A DNA stretch of 64,000 bases from AP-15 sp963700195 (GTDB taxonomy: Bacteria; Pseudomonadota; Alphaproteobacteria; ATCC43930; CGMCC-115725): NCBI GenBank assembly GCA_963700195.1, contig CAVOWQ010000019.1, positions 39,925 to 103,924 on the forward strand, given 5' to 3'. This document shows positions 8,436 through 17,525 of this stretch, piece by piece. Under the pieces are notes generated by a model. The model saw only the letters and a list, made by a program, of their open reading frames with translations, did not search any database and had not been told where the DNA came from. A program made the position numbers and the translations under genes. Within the stretch, counting starts at the first letter, position 1, and every line of letters begins with the position of its first letter.

Positions 8436-8984
8436 ATGCCGCGAATTGCCCCAGTCACGGGGAAGGCCGATGTACCCGCTGAGCACCACGCCGTTGTCGA
8501 CGATGTCGTCAAAGTTTTCGGAGGTGTACGCGGTCCATTCAGCATCCTTCTACACAGCCCGAAGCTCGCGGAGCGGCTGCTGCCGTTGGTCACTTTCAAC
8601 CGTGAGAACAATGTCGTCGAGCCGAAATTGCGCTCGGTTGCAATCCTTTCGGCGGTGCGCGAGCGCGAGGCGGCCTATGTGTGGGCGGCTCAGGTCGGCG
8701 CCGCCCGCCGCGCCGGCCTGCGCGAGGAGGTCATCGACCTGATCCGTGCCAAGGGCGACCCGGCCGCGCTCTCCGACGAGGAACGGGACATCGTCACCTA
8801 CGTCCGCCAGCTGATGCGCACCAACCGTGTCGATCAGGCGGTCTTCGACCGGCTGAAAAACCGGTACGACGCGCAGTGGATGGTCGAGCTGACGGAAGTC
8901 GCGAACTACTTCGCCTTCCTCTCCGGCATGGTCAATCCCTTCGAGGTGCCAGCCCCGCCCGACGGCGACAAGTTGCCGAGCTAA
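8436..8984 (+). CDS. Carboxymuconolactone decarboxylase (CMD/AhpD-like) family protein
   Basis: A 182-residue all-helical protein of the CMD/AhpD family. The typical central helix reads LRSVAILSAVREREAAYVWAA. The peroxidase-type CxxC motif of AhpD is absent, so it is closer to the decarboxylase-like or hydratase-like branch. It begins 12 bases after the nitroreductase stop, with a clear aaagagagg ribosome site, and closes the operon. A role in ring or lactone catabolism is inferred only from family and neighbours. Confidence 0.85.
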   Translation: MPRIAPVTGKADVPAEHHAVVDDVVKVFGGVRGPFSILLHSPKLAERLLPLVTFNRENNVVEPKLRSVAILSAVREREAAYVWAAQVGAARRAGLREEVIDLIRAKGDPAALSDEERDIVTYVRQLMRTNRVDQAVFDRLKNRYDAQWMVELTEVANYFAFLSGMVNPFEVPAPPDGDKLPS

Positions 8985-9069
8985 AGCCCCGTCTCCCGGC
9001 CAGCAACGGTACGATCGCCGAGGCGTGCTGGCGCAGATTTGGATCAAATCGAAACGCCACAGTAGGATT

Positions 9070-9159
9070 GTCATTGCGAACGAAGTGAAGCAATCTCGGG
9101 CCGCTGAGCCCTCCTCGGATCGGGATTGCTTCGCCGCTCGAGGCGCTCCTCGCAATGAC
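9070..9159. repeat. Inverted-repeat element, family D (GTCATTGCGA ends)
   Basis: A 90-bp element with terminal inverted repeats GTCATTGCGA / TCGCAATGAC and an inner pair gaagcaatc / ggattgctt. It resembles non-coding MITE/REP-like elements common in alphaproteobacteria. It lies in the 210-bp gap after the CMD-like gene. Confidence 0.85.
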
Positions 9160-9194
9160 ACCACGCCAATCCGCTCGAAGTCTGCCCTAGAATT

Positions 9195-9490
9195 TCACCG
9201 TCCCTCTCGGCGTTCCTCGAGGAGGGCCCGACCGCCGAAGCGCCGGCGTTTGGGCGGGGAGGCTGATCGGTGAACAGCGCGCGGGGAGGCGCGGCGCGGG
9301 CCGGCCGCACGATGCCGTCGCGGATCAGCCGCGGCAGCCGACCGTGGGTCCGAGGCAGGTTCGCTCGTCACCGGTTCGAGGCGTGCGACCGGGCGCCCGC
9401 GGTCGACAATCAGAACCGGCGAGCCGCCCTTCAGACCGCGATCAAAGCGCTGAGCTGGTTTTTGGCTTCGGTTATACTGGTCTTCTTCAT
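9195..9490 (-). pseudogene. Phd/YefM-type antitoxin remnant
   Basis: ATG at 9490 starts MKKTSITEAKNQLSALIA, the classic prevent-host-death N-terminus. The frame then breaks. The middle (GLKGGSPVLIVDRGRPVARL) is in a second frame, part of the tail (LPRLIRDGIVRPARAAPP) in a third, and the end ALLEERREGR in the second again. Three shifts are needed (-1, +1, -1). No PIN-type or other toxin gene follows at its 3' end, where a repeat element sits instead. Unlike the housekeeping genes here, the mixture of insertions and deletions and the missing toxin point to genuine decay. If functional, it would repress its own promoter and bind a VapC/Doc-like toxin. Confidence 0.6.
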
Positions 9491-9547
9491 CGCGCGAGAA
9501 TAGCTTTATCAACCCAGATATTCAAGCGTGCGCCTGGCGAATAGGTA

Positions 9548-9565
9548 GCGGGCAAAATGGCCCGC
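9548..9565 (-). terminator. Hairpin downstream of lpdA
   Basis: GCGGGC and GCCCGC flank a six-base loop 18 bases after the lpdA stop, at the end of the TCA operon. There is no T-tract on the minus strand, so it may only stabilise the 3' end or work with Rho. Confidence 0.3.
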
Positions 9566-9582
9566 GGAGCCGGGCTGAGGCG

Positions 9583-10980
9583 TCAAATGTGAATGGCCCG
9601 CCCGTCGACCGCGAGCGCGGCCTCCTTGAGGGCTTCGCTCAGGGTCGGGTGGGCGTGGCAGGTGCGCGCGATGTCCTCGGCCGAAGCGCCGAATTCCTTG
9701 GCCAGCATGGCTTCGGCGATCAGGGTTCCGGCGTCGGGGCCGATGATGTGGACGCCAAGCACGCGGTCGGTCTCGCTCTCGGCGAGGATCTTGACGAAGC
9801 CTTCGGTGTAGCCGTTGGTTCGGGCGCGCGGATTGGCGGTGAACGGGAACTTGCCGGTGCGGTAGGGGACCGCTGCCGCCTTGAGCTCCTCCTCGGTCTT
9901 GCCGACGGAGGCGACCTCGGGCCAGGTGTAGATGACGGCTGGGATCGCGTCGTAATCGACGCGTGACTTCTGCCCGGCGAGCCGCTCGGCGAGCGCGACG
10001 CCTTCCTCTGCGGCCTTGTGCTCGAGCATCGGCCCGCGGATCACGTCGCCGATCGCGTAAATGCCCGGGATGTTTGTCGCAAATCCGTCATCCACGACGA
10101 CGCGGCCTTGCTGGTCGAGCGCGACGCCAACGTCTTCGAGGCCTAATCCCTCGGTGTAGGGACGCCGGCCGATCGATACCAGCACCACATCCGCAGCAAG
10201 CGTCTGCCGCTCCGCGCCGTCGAGCTCCAAACTCAACCCGTCATTGGCGTTGCGGATACCGACCACCTTGGTGCCGAGCTTGAAGTCGAACCCCGACCGC
10301 GTCAGGACCCGCTGCAAGGCCGTGCCGAGTTCACGATCCATATTCGGGACGATGTGGTCGAGAACCTCGACGACGGTCACCTTGGCGCCGAGCCGCTGCC
10401 ACACAGATCCGAGCTCGAGGCCGATATATCCGCCGCCGATGACGGTGAGCCGCTCCGGCACGCGGTCGAGAGACAATGCGCCGGTCGACGAGACGATGCG
10501 CTTCTCATTGATATCGACGCCGGGAAGTCGAGTGCTTTCCGAGCCCGTCGCTATGATGATCGAAGTCGCCTCGACCTCGCGGGCGGCGTCGTCCGCGCCG
10601 GCTATTGCGATCCGCCCCGGAGCGGCGATGCGCCCCCTGCCCTTGAGCCAATCGACCTTGTTCTTGCGGAACAGGAATTCGACGCCTCGCGTCAGCGTGG
10701 TTACAACTTTGTCTTTGCGGCCCATCATCGCCCCGAGGTCGAGCCCAACCTCGCCGACCTTGACCCCATGCTCGGCGAGCGCATGCCCGGCCTCGGCGAA
10801 TTTCTCCGAGGATTGCAGCAACGCCTTCGACGGAATGCAGCCGATATTTAGACAGGTCCCGCCGAGGCTGGCGCGGCTTTCGATGCAAGCCGTCTTCAGC
10901 CCCAGCTGCGCCGCCCGGATAGCCGCCACATAGCCACCCGGCCCCGCGCCGATGATGACAACGTCGTAACGATCCGGCAT
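9583..10980 (-). CDS. lpdA: Dihydrolipoyl dehydrogenase (E3)
   Basis: A 465-residue FAD disulfide oxidoreductase that reoxidises the lipoyl arm of 2-oxoacid dehydrogenases with NAD+. The FAD-binding motif GAGPGGYVAA is at 11-20. The redox-active pair is Cys43/Cys48 in GGTCLNIGC, and the C-terminal HPTLSE motif supplies the catalytic His-Glu. The start at 10980 (MPDRYDVVIIGAGPGG) is chosen because it begins the FAD strand normally and lies 11 bases after the sucB stop. An in-frame ATG at 11031 would overlap sucB. It is the last gene of the sucCDAB-lpdA block, so it most likely serves the 2-oxoglutarate dehydrogenase complex. Confidence 0.96.
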   Translation of the reverse strand: MPDRYDVVIIGAGPGGYVAAIRAAQLGLKTACIESRASLGGTCLNIGCIPSKALLQSSEKFAEAGHALAEHGVKVGEVGLDLGAMMGRKDKVVTTLTRGVEFLFRKNKVDWLKGRGRIAAPGRIAIAGADDAAREVEATSIIIATGSESTRLPGVDINEKRIVSSTGALSLDRVPERLTVIGGGYIGLELGSVWQRLGAKVTVVEVLDHIVPNMDRELGTALQRVLTRSGFDFKLGTKVVGIRNANDGLSLELDGAERQTLAADVVLVSIGRRPYTEGLGLEDVGVALDQQGRVVVDDGFATNIPGIYAIGDVIRGPMLEHKAAEEGVALAERLAGQKSRVDYDAIPAVIYTWPEVASVGKTEEELKAAAVPYRTGKFPFTANPRARTNGYTEGFVKILAESETDRVLGVHIIGPDAGTLIAEAMLAKEFGASAEDIARTCHAHPTLSEALKEAALAVDGRAIHI

Positions 10981-10991
10981 CGCGCGAAGGC

Positions 10992-12201
10992 TCACATTTC
11001 GAACAGGATGCGCGAGGGATCTTCGACGCACTCCTTGAGCCGCACCAGAAAGGTCACGGCTTCGCGTCCGTCGACGATACGGTGATCGTAGGAGAGCGCG
11101 ACGTACATCATCGGCCGGATTTCGATCTTGTCGCCGATCGCGACAGGTCGCCTTTCGATCTTGTGCATGCCGAGGATGCCGGATTGCGGCGGGTTAAGGA
11201 TTGGCGTCGACATCAGCGAGCCATAGATGCCGCCGTTTGAAATCGTGAAGGTGCCGCCGGAGAGTTCCTCGATCGACAATTTGCCGTCGCGTGCCTTGCG
11301 CCCGTACTCGGTGATCGTCTTCTCGATCTCGGCGAAGCTTAGCCGGTCGGCGTCCCGCACGACCGGCACGACGAGGCCTTGTTCAGTCCCCACGGCGACG
11401 CCGATGTCGTAGTGGTTCTTGTAGACGACGTCGTCGCCGTCGATCTCGGCGTTGACACCCGGCAGCTCTTTCAGCGCGACGATTGCCGCCTTGACGAAGA
11501 TCGACATGAAGCCGAGCCGGACCCCGTGCTTTTTCTCGAAGGCATCGCGATAACGTTCGCGCAGCGCGATCGTCTGGCTCATGTCGATTTCATTAAACGT
11601 GGTCAGCATCGCGGCGGTGTTCTGCGCCGCCTTCAGCCGCTCGGCGATCCGCCGCCTGAGCCGGCTCATCCTCACCCGCACCTCACGCTCGCCCACGGCC
11701 GGAGCCGGTGTCGGCGGTGCAGGGGCCGGGTGACGCCCTGGCGGCGAGCACGTCGGCCTTGCTGATCCTCCCACCTGGCCCAGTCGCCGCAATTCCCGTC
11801 GCGTCCAGCCCGGTCTCTTCGATCAGCTTGCGGACGGCCGGGCCCGAGCGTTCGAGCGCCGCGAGACCCTCACCCCCCTCACTGCGCTCGGAACCCTCTC
11901 CCGCATTGCGGGAGAGGGGAGACCCCGGCGCGGTGGCGGCGGGGTGGGTGAGGGTGGCGGCCAGTCCGTCGGCGATCCTGCCGAGAACTGCGCCGACCGG
12001 GACGTTGGCGCCCTCCTCGGCGAGAATCTCGGCGAGCGTGCCGGAGGCGGGTGCGGGAACCTCGAGGGTCACCTTGTCGGTTTCGAGCTCGGCGACGGGT
12101 TCGTCGGCGGCGACCGCTTCGCCCGGCCGCTTCAGCCATTTCGAGACGGTCGCCTCGGTGATCGATTCACCAAGGCTCGGGACCTTGATCTCGGTCGCCA
12201 T
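10992..12201 (-). CDS. sucB: 2-oxoglutarate dehydrogenase E2 (dihydrolipoyl succinyltransferase), frame-split
   Basis: Two frames together give the full E2 of about 402 residues. The N-terminal lipoyl domain (1-78) has the lipoylated Lys43 in ELETDKVTLEV. The E3/E1-binding domain spans about 117-151 (SGPAVRKLIEETGLDATGI). The acetyltransferase domain ends with SYDHRIVDGREAV, holding the catalytic His and Asp. The frames meet in the Ala/Pro linker near 11733, where one extra base (gcg t cac) explains the shift. The first linker also contains about 29 residues (roughly 83-111) translated from a family A palindromic repeat. The start at 12201 lies 6 bases from the sucA stop. Confidence 0.88.
11867..11954. 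repeat. Family A palindromic repeat inserted in frame within sucB
   Basis: The ends CCCTCACCC and GGGTGAGGG and the central hairpin CCTCTCCCGCATTGCGGGAG match the intergenic family A elements. It lies in the linker between the lipoyl and E3-binding domains and is translated as a Gly/Ser/Glu-rich stretch (SRNAGEGSERSEGGEG) without a stop. Confidence 0.85.
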
Positions 12202-12207
12202 GGGGTC

Positions 12208-15039
12208 TTACGCCGCCAACGCCTCGGCAACGAGGTGCGCCTGCTCTTCGACGTGCCGTTTGAAGAGGCCGGTCGCCGGGGAAGCCGCCTCGGCGCGGCC
12301 GGCAAATCGTGGCCGTTTCGCCGCCACATCGAGTTCCCGGAGGACCTGCTCGATCCGCCGGTCAACGAAGTTCCAGGCGCCCATATTCTGCGGCTCCTCC
12401 TGGCACCAGACGATCTCGGCGTTGCGGTAGCGCTCCAGCACGTTCGCCAGTGCATTGAACGGGAACGGATAGAGCTGATCGAGCCGGACTAATGCGACGC
12501 GTTTATCGCCGCTGCTGGCTCGCGCCTTTGCCAGATCGAAGTAGACCTTTCCCGTGCAGAGCACGACGCGGCGCATCTGGTCATCTGCGGCAATAGCCAC
12601 GGTTTCACCAATGACCCGATGAAATGAGCTGCCCGTTTCCATCTCGTCGAGGCGCGACATGACTTCTTTCGCGCGCAGCAATGATTTCGGGGTGAAGATG
12701 ACGAGCGGCTTGCGGAAGTTGCGGCGGATCTGGCGCCGTAAGACGTGAAAGTAGTTCGCCGCGCTGGTCAGGTTGCATACCTGGATGTTGTCTTCGGCGC
12801 AGAGCTGCAGATAGCGCTCGATCCGCGCCGAGGAATGCTCGGGGCCCTGACCCTCGTAACCGTGCGGCAGCAGCAAGACGAGCCCGCTCATGCGCAGCCA
12901 TTTGGCTTCGCCCGAGCTCAGGAACTGATCGATGATGACTTGGGCGCCATTGGCAAAGTCGCCGAATTGCGCCTCCCACAAGACCAGCGAAGAAGGGTCG
13001 GCGAGGCTGTAGCCGTATTCGAAGCCGACCACGGCGGCTTCCGAGAGCGGGCTGTCAATGATCTCGAACGGCGCTTGTCCGGGCCTGACATGGTCGATCG
13101 GGACGTAGCGTTCTTCGGTCTCTTGGTCTACCAGCACGGCATGACGTTGTGAGAAGGTGCCGCGGCCGCTGTCCTGACCGGACATCCGCACATGAGTCCC
13201 CTCGGCGCATAGCGAGCCGATCGCCAATGCCTCTGCGGTCGCCCAATCTATCCCCTCGCCGGCCTCGATCGCAGCGCGCTTTGCCTCGAGCTGGCGGGCG
13301 ATTTTGGGGTTGAGGCGAAAGCCCTCCGGCACCGTCACGAGGCCACGCCCGATCTCGCGCAGCACCTCGCCGGCGACCCCGGTATTGCCCCGGCGATCGT
13401 CGGCGGGGGCCTGTTCGAGCCCGGCCCAGGCGCCTTCGAGCCAATCCGCCCTGTTCGGACGATAGCTCTTCGCCGACTCGAACTGCGTTTCAAGTTCCGC
13501 AATGAAGCGGGTCGCCATCGCATCCGCTTCGCCTTCACGCAGCACGCCCGCCTCGACGAGACGCTTGGCATAGATCTGCCGCGTCGTCGGGTGGTGGGCG
13601 ATCGTGCGGTACATCAGCGGTTGGGTGAAGGCCGGCTCGTCGGTCTCGTTGTGGCCGTGACGCCGATAGCAAAACAGGTCGATGACCACGTCCTTCTTGA
13701 ATTCTTCGCGAAATTCGGTGGCAGCGCGGGCGACTTCGACGACCGCCTCGGGGTCGTCGCCGTTTACGTGAAAGATCGGCGCCTGGACGCCTTTCGCTAC
13801 ATCCGACGGGTAGGGGCTGGACCGGGCGGCGGAAGGGGCGGTCGTAAAGCCGATCTGGTTATTGACGATAATATGGATCGTCCCGCCGGTGCAGAAGCCG
13901 ATCAGATCGGACAATTCGAGCGATTCGGCGACGAGCCCTTGGCCGGCGAAAGCTGCATCCCCGTGCATCAGGATAGCGGCTACCTGGGATCGTTCGCTGT
14001 CGCCGCGCTGCAATTGCTTTGCCCGAACCTTGCCGAGCACGACCGGATCGACGGCCTCGAGGTGCGAGGGATTGGCGGCCAAGGATAGGTGGATCGTTTG
14101 CCCACGCACCTCACGGTCGCCGGAAGTGCCGAGATGGTATTTGACGTCGCCCGAGCCGTGGACGTGCTCGGGATTGGTCGAATTGCCCTGGAACTCGGAG
14201 AACACCGCGGCGAACGGTTTGCCGACGAAATTTGCGAGCACGTTGAGCCGGCCGCGGTGCGGCATGCCGATCACGAACTCACGGATGCCGAGTTCGCCGC
14301 CGCGGTAGAGAATTGCTTCGAGAGCCGGCATCAGCAACTCGGCGCCCTCGATGCCAAACCGCTTGGTGCCGATATACCGGCGGTCGAGAAAGCGCTCGAA
14401 CGTCTCCGCCTGGGTCAATGTCCGCAAGATTTCTTTTTTTACTCCGGCCGCCAGGACCAGGTGGCTCTGGCGCTTTTCGAATTTTTCCTGGATCCAGGCC
14501 CGTTCGGCCGGCACCTGAATGTGCATGTACTCGACGCCGATCCTGCCGCAATAGGTCTCGCGCAAAATCGCGATGATCTCCTGCAAGGTGGCGCGCTCGC
14601 GGCCGAACAAATTGGCGATAAAGATCTCGCGGTCGAGATCGAACTCGCTGAAGCCGTAGCTGCGAAAGTCGAGCTCCGGATAAGGCCCCCGCTTCTCCAG
14701 GCCGAGCGGGTCGAGATCGGCCTCTAAGTGGCCGCGCACTCGATAGGCGCGGATTAGTTGCAGGGCCCGGATCGAGTCGGTGGTGGCCCGGCGCAACGCC
14801 TCTTCATCGGCTTCCCGAGCACCCGCCGCTCCGTTGCCGATGATCGACGGTTCGCGCTTTCCCCAAGAGGGCCCGCGCACCTCCGTGAGCACCCCCGAAA
14901 CATCATCGTTCATTTCAGCGAAGAACCGGCGCCAGCTTTCGTCGACTGTCTGAGGATTCTCGAGGAACCTCGCATAGAGCTCCGCGATGAACCCCGCATT
15001 TGCGCCAGTCAGAAACGTCGTATTGTCCAAATCAGCCAT
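12208..15039 (-). CDS. sucA: 2-oxoglutarate dehydrogenase E1 component
   Basis: A 943-residue thiamine-diphosphate enzyme that decarboxylates 2-oxoglutarate and succinylates the E2 lipoyl group. The N-terminal E2-binding segment (NTTFLTGANAGFIAELYARF), the catalytic His in MPHRGRLNVL, the TPP-binding region with GDAAFAGQG and the C-terminal transketolase-like domain with QDSGRGTFSQRHAVL are all present and unbroken. The start at 15039 (MADLDNTTF) gives the family N-terminus. The frame is open 22 codons further upstream, but that part is translated from a repeat. It is between sucD and sucB in the same orientation. Confidence 0.97.
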   Translation of the reverse strand: MADLDNTTFLTGANAGFIAELYARFLENPQTVDESWRRFFAEMNDDVSGVLTEVRGPSWGKREPSIIGNGAAGAREADEEALRRATTDSIRALQLIRAYRVRGHLEADLDPLGLEKRGPYPELDFRSYGFSEFDLDREIFIANLFGRERATLQEIIAILRETYCGRIGVEYMHIQVPAERAWIQEKFEKRQSHLVLAAGVKKEILRTLTQAETFERFLDRRYIGTKRFGIEGAELLMPALEAILYRGGELGIREFVIGMPHRGRLNVLANFVGKPFAAVFSEFQGNSTNPEHVHGSGDVKYHLGTSGDREVRGQTIHLSLAANPSHLEAVDPVVLGKVRAKQLQRGDSERSQVAAILMHGDAAFAGQGLVAESLELSDLIGFCTGGTIHIIVNNQIGFTTAPSAARSSPYPSDVAKGVQAPIFHVNGDDPEAVVEVARAATEFREEFKKDVVIDLFCYRRHGHNETDEPAFTQPLMYRTIAHHPTTRQIYAKRLVEAGVLREGEADAMATRFIAELETQFESAKSYRPNRADWLEGAWAGLEQAPADDRRGNTGVAGEVLREIGRGLVTVPEGFRLNPKIARQLEAKRAAIEAGEGIDWATAEALAIGSLCAEGTHVRMSGQDSGRGTFSQRHAVLVDQETEERYVPIDHVRPGQAPFEIIDSPLSEAAVVGFEYGYSLADPSSLVLWEAQFGDFANGAQVIIDQFLSSGEAKWLRMSGLVLLLPHGYEGQGPEHSSARIERYLQLCAEDNIQVCNLTSAANYFHVLRRQIRRNFRKPLVIFTPKSLLRAKEVMSRLDEMETGSSFHRVIGETVAIAADDQMRRVVLCTGKVYFDLAKARASSGDKRVALVRLDQLYPFPFNALANVLERYRNAEIVWCQEEPQNMGAWNFVDRRIEQVLRELDVAAKRPRFAGRAEAASPATGLFKRHVEEQAHLVAEALAA

Positions 15040-15074
15040 CACCGAACCTTGGAGTCGCCGGTGCGACACTTCTA

Positions 15075-15160
15075 CAGTCGTCATGGCCGGACTTGATCCG
15101 GCCATCCACGTTTTACGGAAAGGGCATGGATGGCCGGGTCAAGCCCGGCCACGACGACTG
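15075..15160. repeat. Inverted-repeat element, family B (ATGGCCGGnnTTGATCCGGCCAT)
   Basis: Outer ends CAGTCGTCATGGCCGG / CCGGCCACGACGACTG are complementary, and each half contains its own hairpin (atggccgg acttgat ccggccat; ggccgggtcaagcccggcc). It fills most of the sucD-sucA gap. A shorter relative is at 20957. Confidence 0.85.
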
Positions 15161-15202
15161 TTAATTCGTCATTGGCGGTGCACCTTGCAACGACCGAAGC
15201 GT

Positions 15203-16078
15203 TTAGCCGCTGAGCACGTCCCGCATCGTCGTGCCTATTGCCGCGGGTGATTCGGCGACGACGACCCCGGCGCTGCGCAATGCCTCCATCTTGTCGCCTG
15301 CGCCGCCCTTGCCGCCGGCGATGATCGCCCCGGCGTGGCCCATCCGCCGGCCCGGCGGTGCCGTGCTGCCCGCGATAAACCCGACGACCGGCTTCTTACG
15401 CTGCGCCGATTTCAGAAAATCGGCGCCGTCTTCCTCGGCCGTGCCGCCGATCTCGCCGATCATGACGATCGCCTCGGTCTCGTCATCGGCAAGAAACATC
15501 GCGAGCACTTCGACAAAATTGGTGCCGTTGACCGGATCGCCGCCAATCCCGACGCAGCTGGACTGTCCCAGCCCGACCGCAGTCGTCTGCGCTACCGCCT
15601 CGTAAGTCAGGGTGCCCGAGCGCGAGACTATGCCGATCTTGCCGCGGCGATGGATGTGTCCCGGCATGATGCCGATCTTGCACTCGTCGGGAGTGATGAC
15701 ACCAGGGCAATTCGGCCCGATCAGCCGCGAATGGCCCCCGGAAAGACTACGCTTGACGCTGACCATGTCGAGCACCGGGATGCCTTCGGTGATGCAGATG
15801 ATCAGCGGGATTTCGGCATCGGCGGCTTCGAGGATTGCGTCGGCGGCGAAGGGCGGCGGGACATAGATCACCGTCGCATCGCATCCGGTCACCGCGCGCG
15901 CCTCGTGAACCGTGTTGAACACCGGGAGGTCTAGGTGGCGTGTGCCGCCTTTTCCGGGGGTCACACCGCCGACCATCTTGGTTCCGTAGGCGATCGCCTG
16001 CTCGGAGTGGAAGGTGCCCTGGGCGCCGGTGAACCCCTGGCACAGCACCTTCGTGGACGCGTCAACGAGGATGGACAT
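15203..16078 (-). CDS. sucD: Succinyl-CoA synthetase alpha subunit
   Basis: A 291-residue subunit that binds CoA through its N-terminal Rossmann domain (CQGFTGAQGTFH, 13-24) and carries the phosphorylated His248 in GHAGAI. With SucC it makes ATP or GTP from succinyl-CoA in the TCA cycle. The ATG at 16078 shares one base with the sucC stop (TGATG), so the subunits are coupled. The open frame extends much further upstream, but that is sucC read out of frame. Confidence 0.97.
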   Translation of the reverse strand: MSILVDASTKVLCQGFTGAQGTFHSEQAIAYGTKMVGGVTPGKGGTRHLDLPVFNTVHEARAVTGCDATVIYVPPPFAADAILEAADAEIPLIICITEGIPVLDMVSVKRSLSGGHSRLIGPNCPGVITPDECKIGIMPGHIHRRGKIGIVSRSGTLTYEAVAQTTAVGLGQSSCVGIGGDPVNGTNFVEVLAMFLADDETEAIVMIGEIGGTAEEDGADFLKSAQRKKPVVGFIAGSTAPPGRRMGHAGAIIAGGKGGAGDKMEALRSAGVVVAESPAAIGTTMRDVLSG

Positions 16079-17247
16079 CAGGCGGCCTCCTTGACGGCCG
16101 CGACGACCTTTTGGGCAGCGTCTGAGAGGTTCTCGGCGGCGAGTATCGGCAAGCCCGATTGCTGCAGGATCTTCTTGCCGAGGTCGACATTGGTGCCTTC
16201 CAGGCGGACGACCAGCGGCACGTGCAGATTGACCTCGCGCGCCGCCGCGACCACGCCCTCGGCAATCACGTCGCAGCGCATGATCCCGCCAAAGATGTTG
16301 ACGAGCATCCCTTCGACATTCGGATCGCCAAGGATCAGCTTGAAGGCGGTCGCCACGCGGTCGCGCGTCGCCCCGCCGCCGACGTCGAGAAAGTTCGCCG
16401 GGTTGCCGCCGTGCAATTTGATGATGTCCATCGTCGCCATCGCCAAGCCGGCACCGTTGACCATGCAGCCGATATTGCCGTCGAGCTTGACGTAGTTGAG
16501 CGCGTGCTTGCCGGCTTCGAGCTCGGTCGGATCCTCCTCGTCCTCGTCCCGCAACGCCTCGACTTCGGGATGGCGGAATAGCGCGTTCTCGTCGAACCCC
16601 ATCTTGGCATCGAGCGCCAGGAGCTGCCCCGAACCGGTCACGACCAGCGGGTTGATCTCGGCGACCGACGCGTCGAGCTCGCAAAACGCCTTATAGAGCG
16701 CCGTGACGAATTTGACGGCGACGCCGATCTGGGCTCCCTCGAGACCGAGACCATAGGCGATGTTTCGCGCGTGGAACGGCTCGATCCCGCTCGCCGGGTC
16801 GACCGCCACTTTGAGGATCTTTTCCGGGGAGTGCGCGGCGACCTCCTCGATCTCCACGCCGCCCTCGGTCGAGCCGATCAGGGTCACGCGTCCGGTGTCG
16901 CGGTCAATGAGTAGGCCGATATAAAGCTCACGCGCGATGTCGCAGCCCTCCTCGACATAGACCCGCTTGACCTCGCGGCCGGCGGGTCCGGTCTGGTGCG
17001 TGATTAGGTTCTTGCCCAGCAGTGAGCGCGCCGCGGCTGCGACCTCTTCTTCGGAGCGGCAGAGCTTGACCCCGCCGGCTTTGCCGCGGCCGCCGGCATG
17101 GATTTGTGCTTTGACGACCCACACATTGCCGTCGAGCCGGCGCGCCGCCTCTACCGCCTCGGCGGCGGTGTAGGCGACGTGGCCGTGGGGCACCGCGACC
17201 CCGAACTTCGCGAGCAGTTCTTTCGCCTGATATTCGTGGATGTCCAT
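16078..17247 (-). CDS. sucC: Succinyl-CoA synthetase beta subunit
   Basis: A 389-residue ATP-grasp subunit. The N-terminus MDIHEYQAKELLAKFGV is canonical, followed by KAQIHAGGRGKAGGV in the ATP-grasp domain, AEINPLVVTGSG for metal/nucleotide binding and NIFGGIMRCDVIAEG for contact with the alpha subunit. It is the first minus-strand gene after the OmpA-like insertion. A promoter is expected in the 278 bases upstream (17248-17525), where I see no coding sequence. Confidence 0.97.
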   Translation of the reverse strand: MDIHEYQAKELLAKFGVAVPHGHVAYTAAEAVEAARRLDGNVWVVKAQIHAGGRGKAGGVKLCRSEEEVAAAARSLLGKNLITHQTGPAGREVKRVYVEEGCDIARELYIGLLIDRDTGRVTLIGSTEGGVEIEEVAAHSPEKILKVAVDPASGIEPFHARNIAYGLGLEGAQIGVAVKFVTALYKAFCELDASVAEINPLVVTGSGQLLALDAKMGFDENALFRHPEVEALRDEDEEDPTELEAGKHALNYVKLDGNIGCMVNGAGLAMATMDIIKLHGGNPANFLDVGGGATRDRVATAFKLILGDPNVEGMLVNIFGGIMRCDVIAEGVVAAAREVNLHVPLVVRLEGTNVDLGKKILQQSGLPILAAENLSDAAQKVVAAVKEAA

Positions 17248-17525
17248 CGGATCCCGCCGTGCTGAGAGGATTAGATTAACACTGTTGCCGATCCGGGCCT
17301 ATACTCAGCACCTATGCTCCCGGGGGGGACCCATGCATACCGATAGCCAGCAGCGCGAGCCTGCGCTCTTGCTTACAACGCCGCCAAGGCTCGACAACAC
17401 GATCGGCCGCGTCGAAGGCGTCCGCGCTGGGGTTTCGGCCCCCAAGTGCGTCTTCAACAGTTTCCCGTCCGCAGCCCCCAGATCCGGAGTGCGAAGATTT
17501 TAACCTTTCAAGAAAGGTGACCGCG

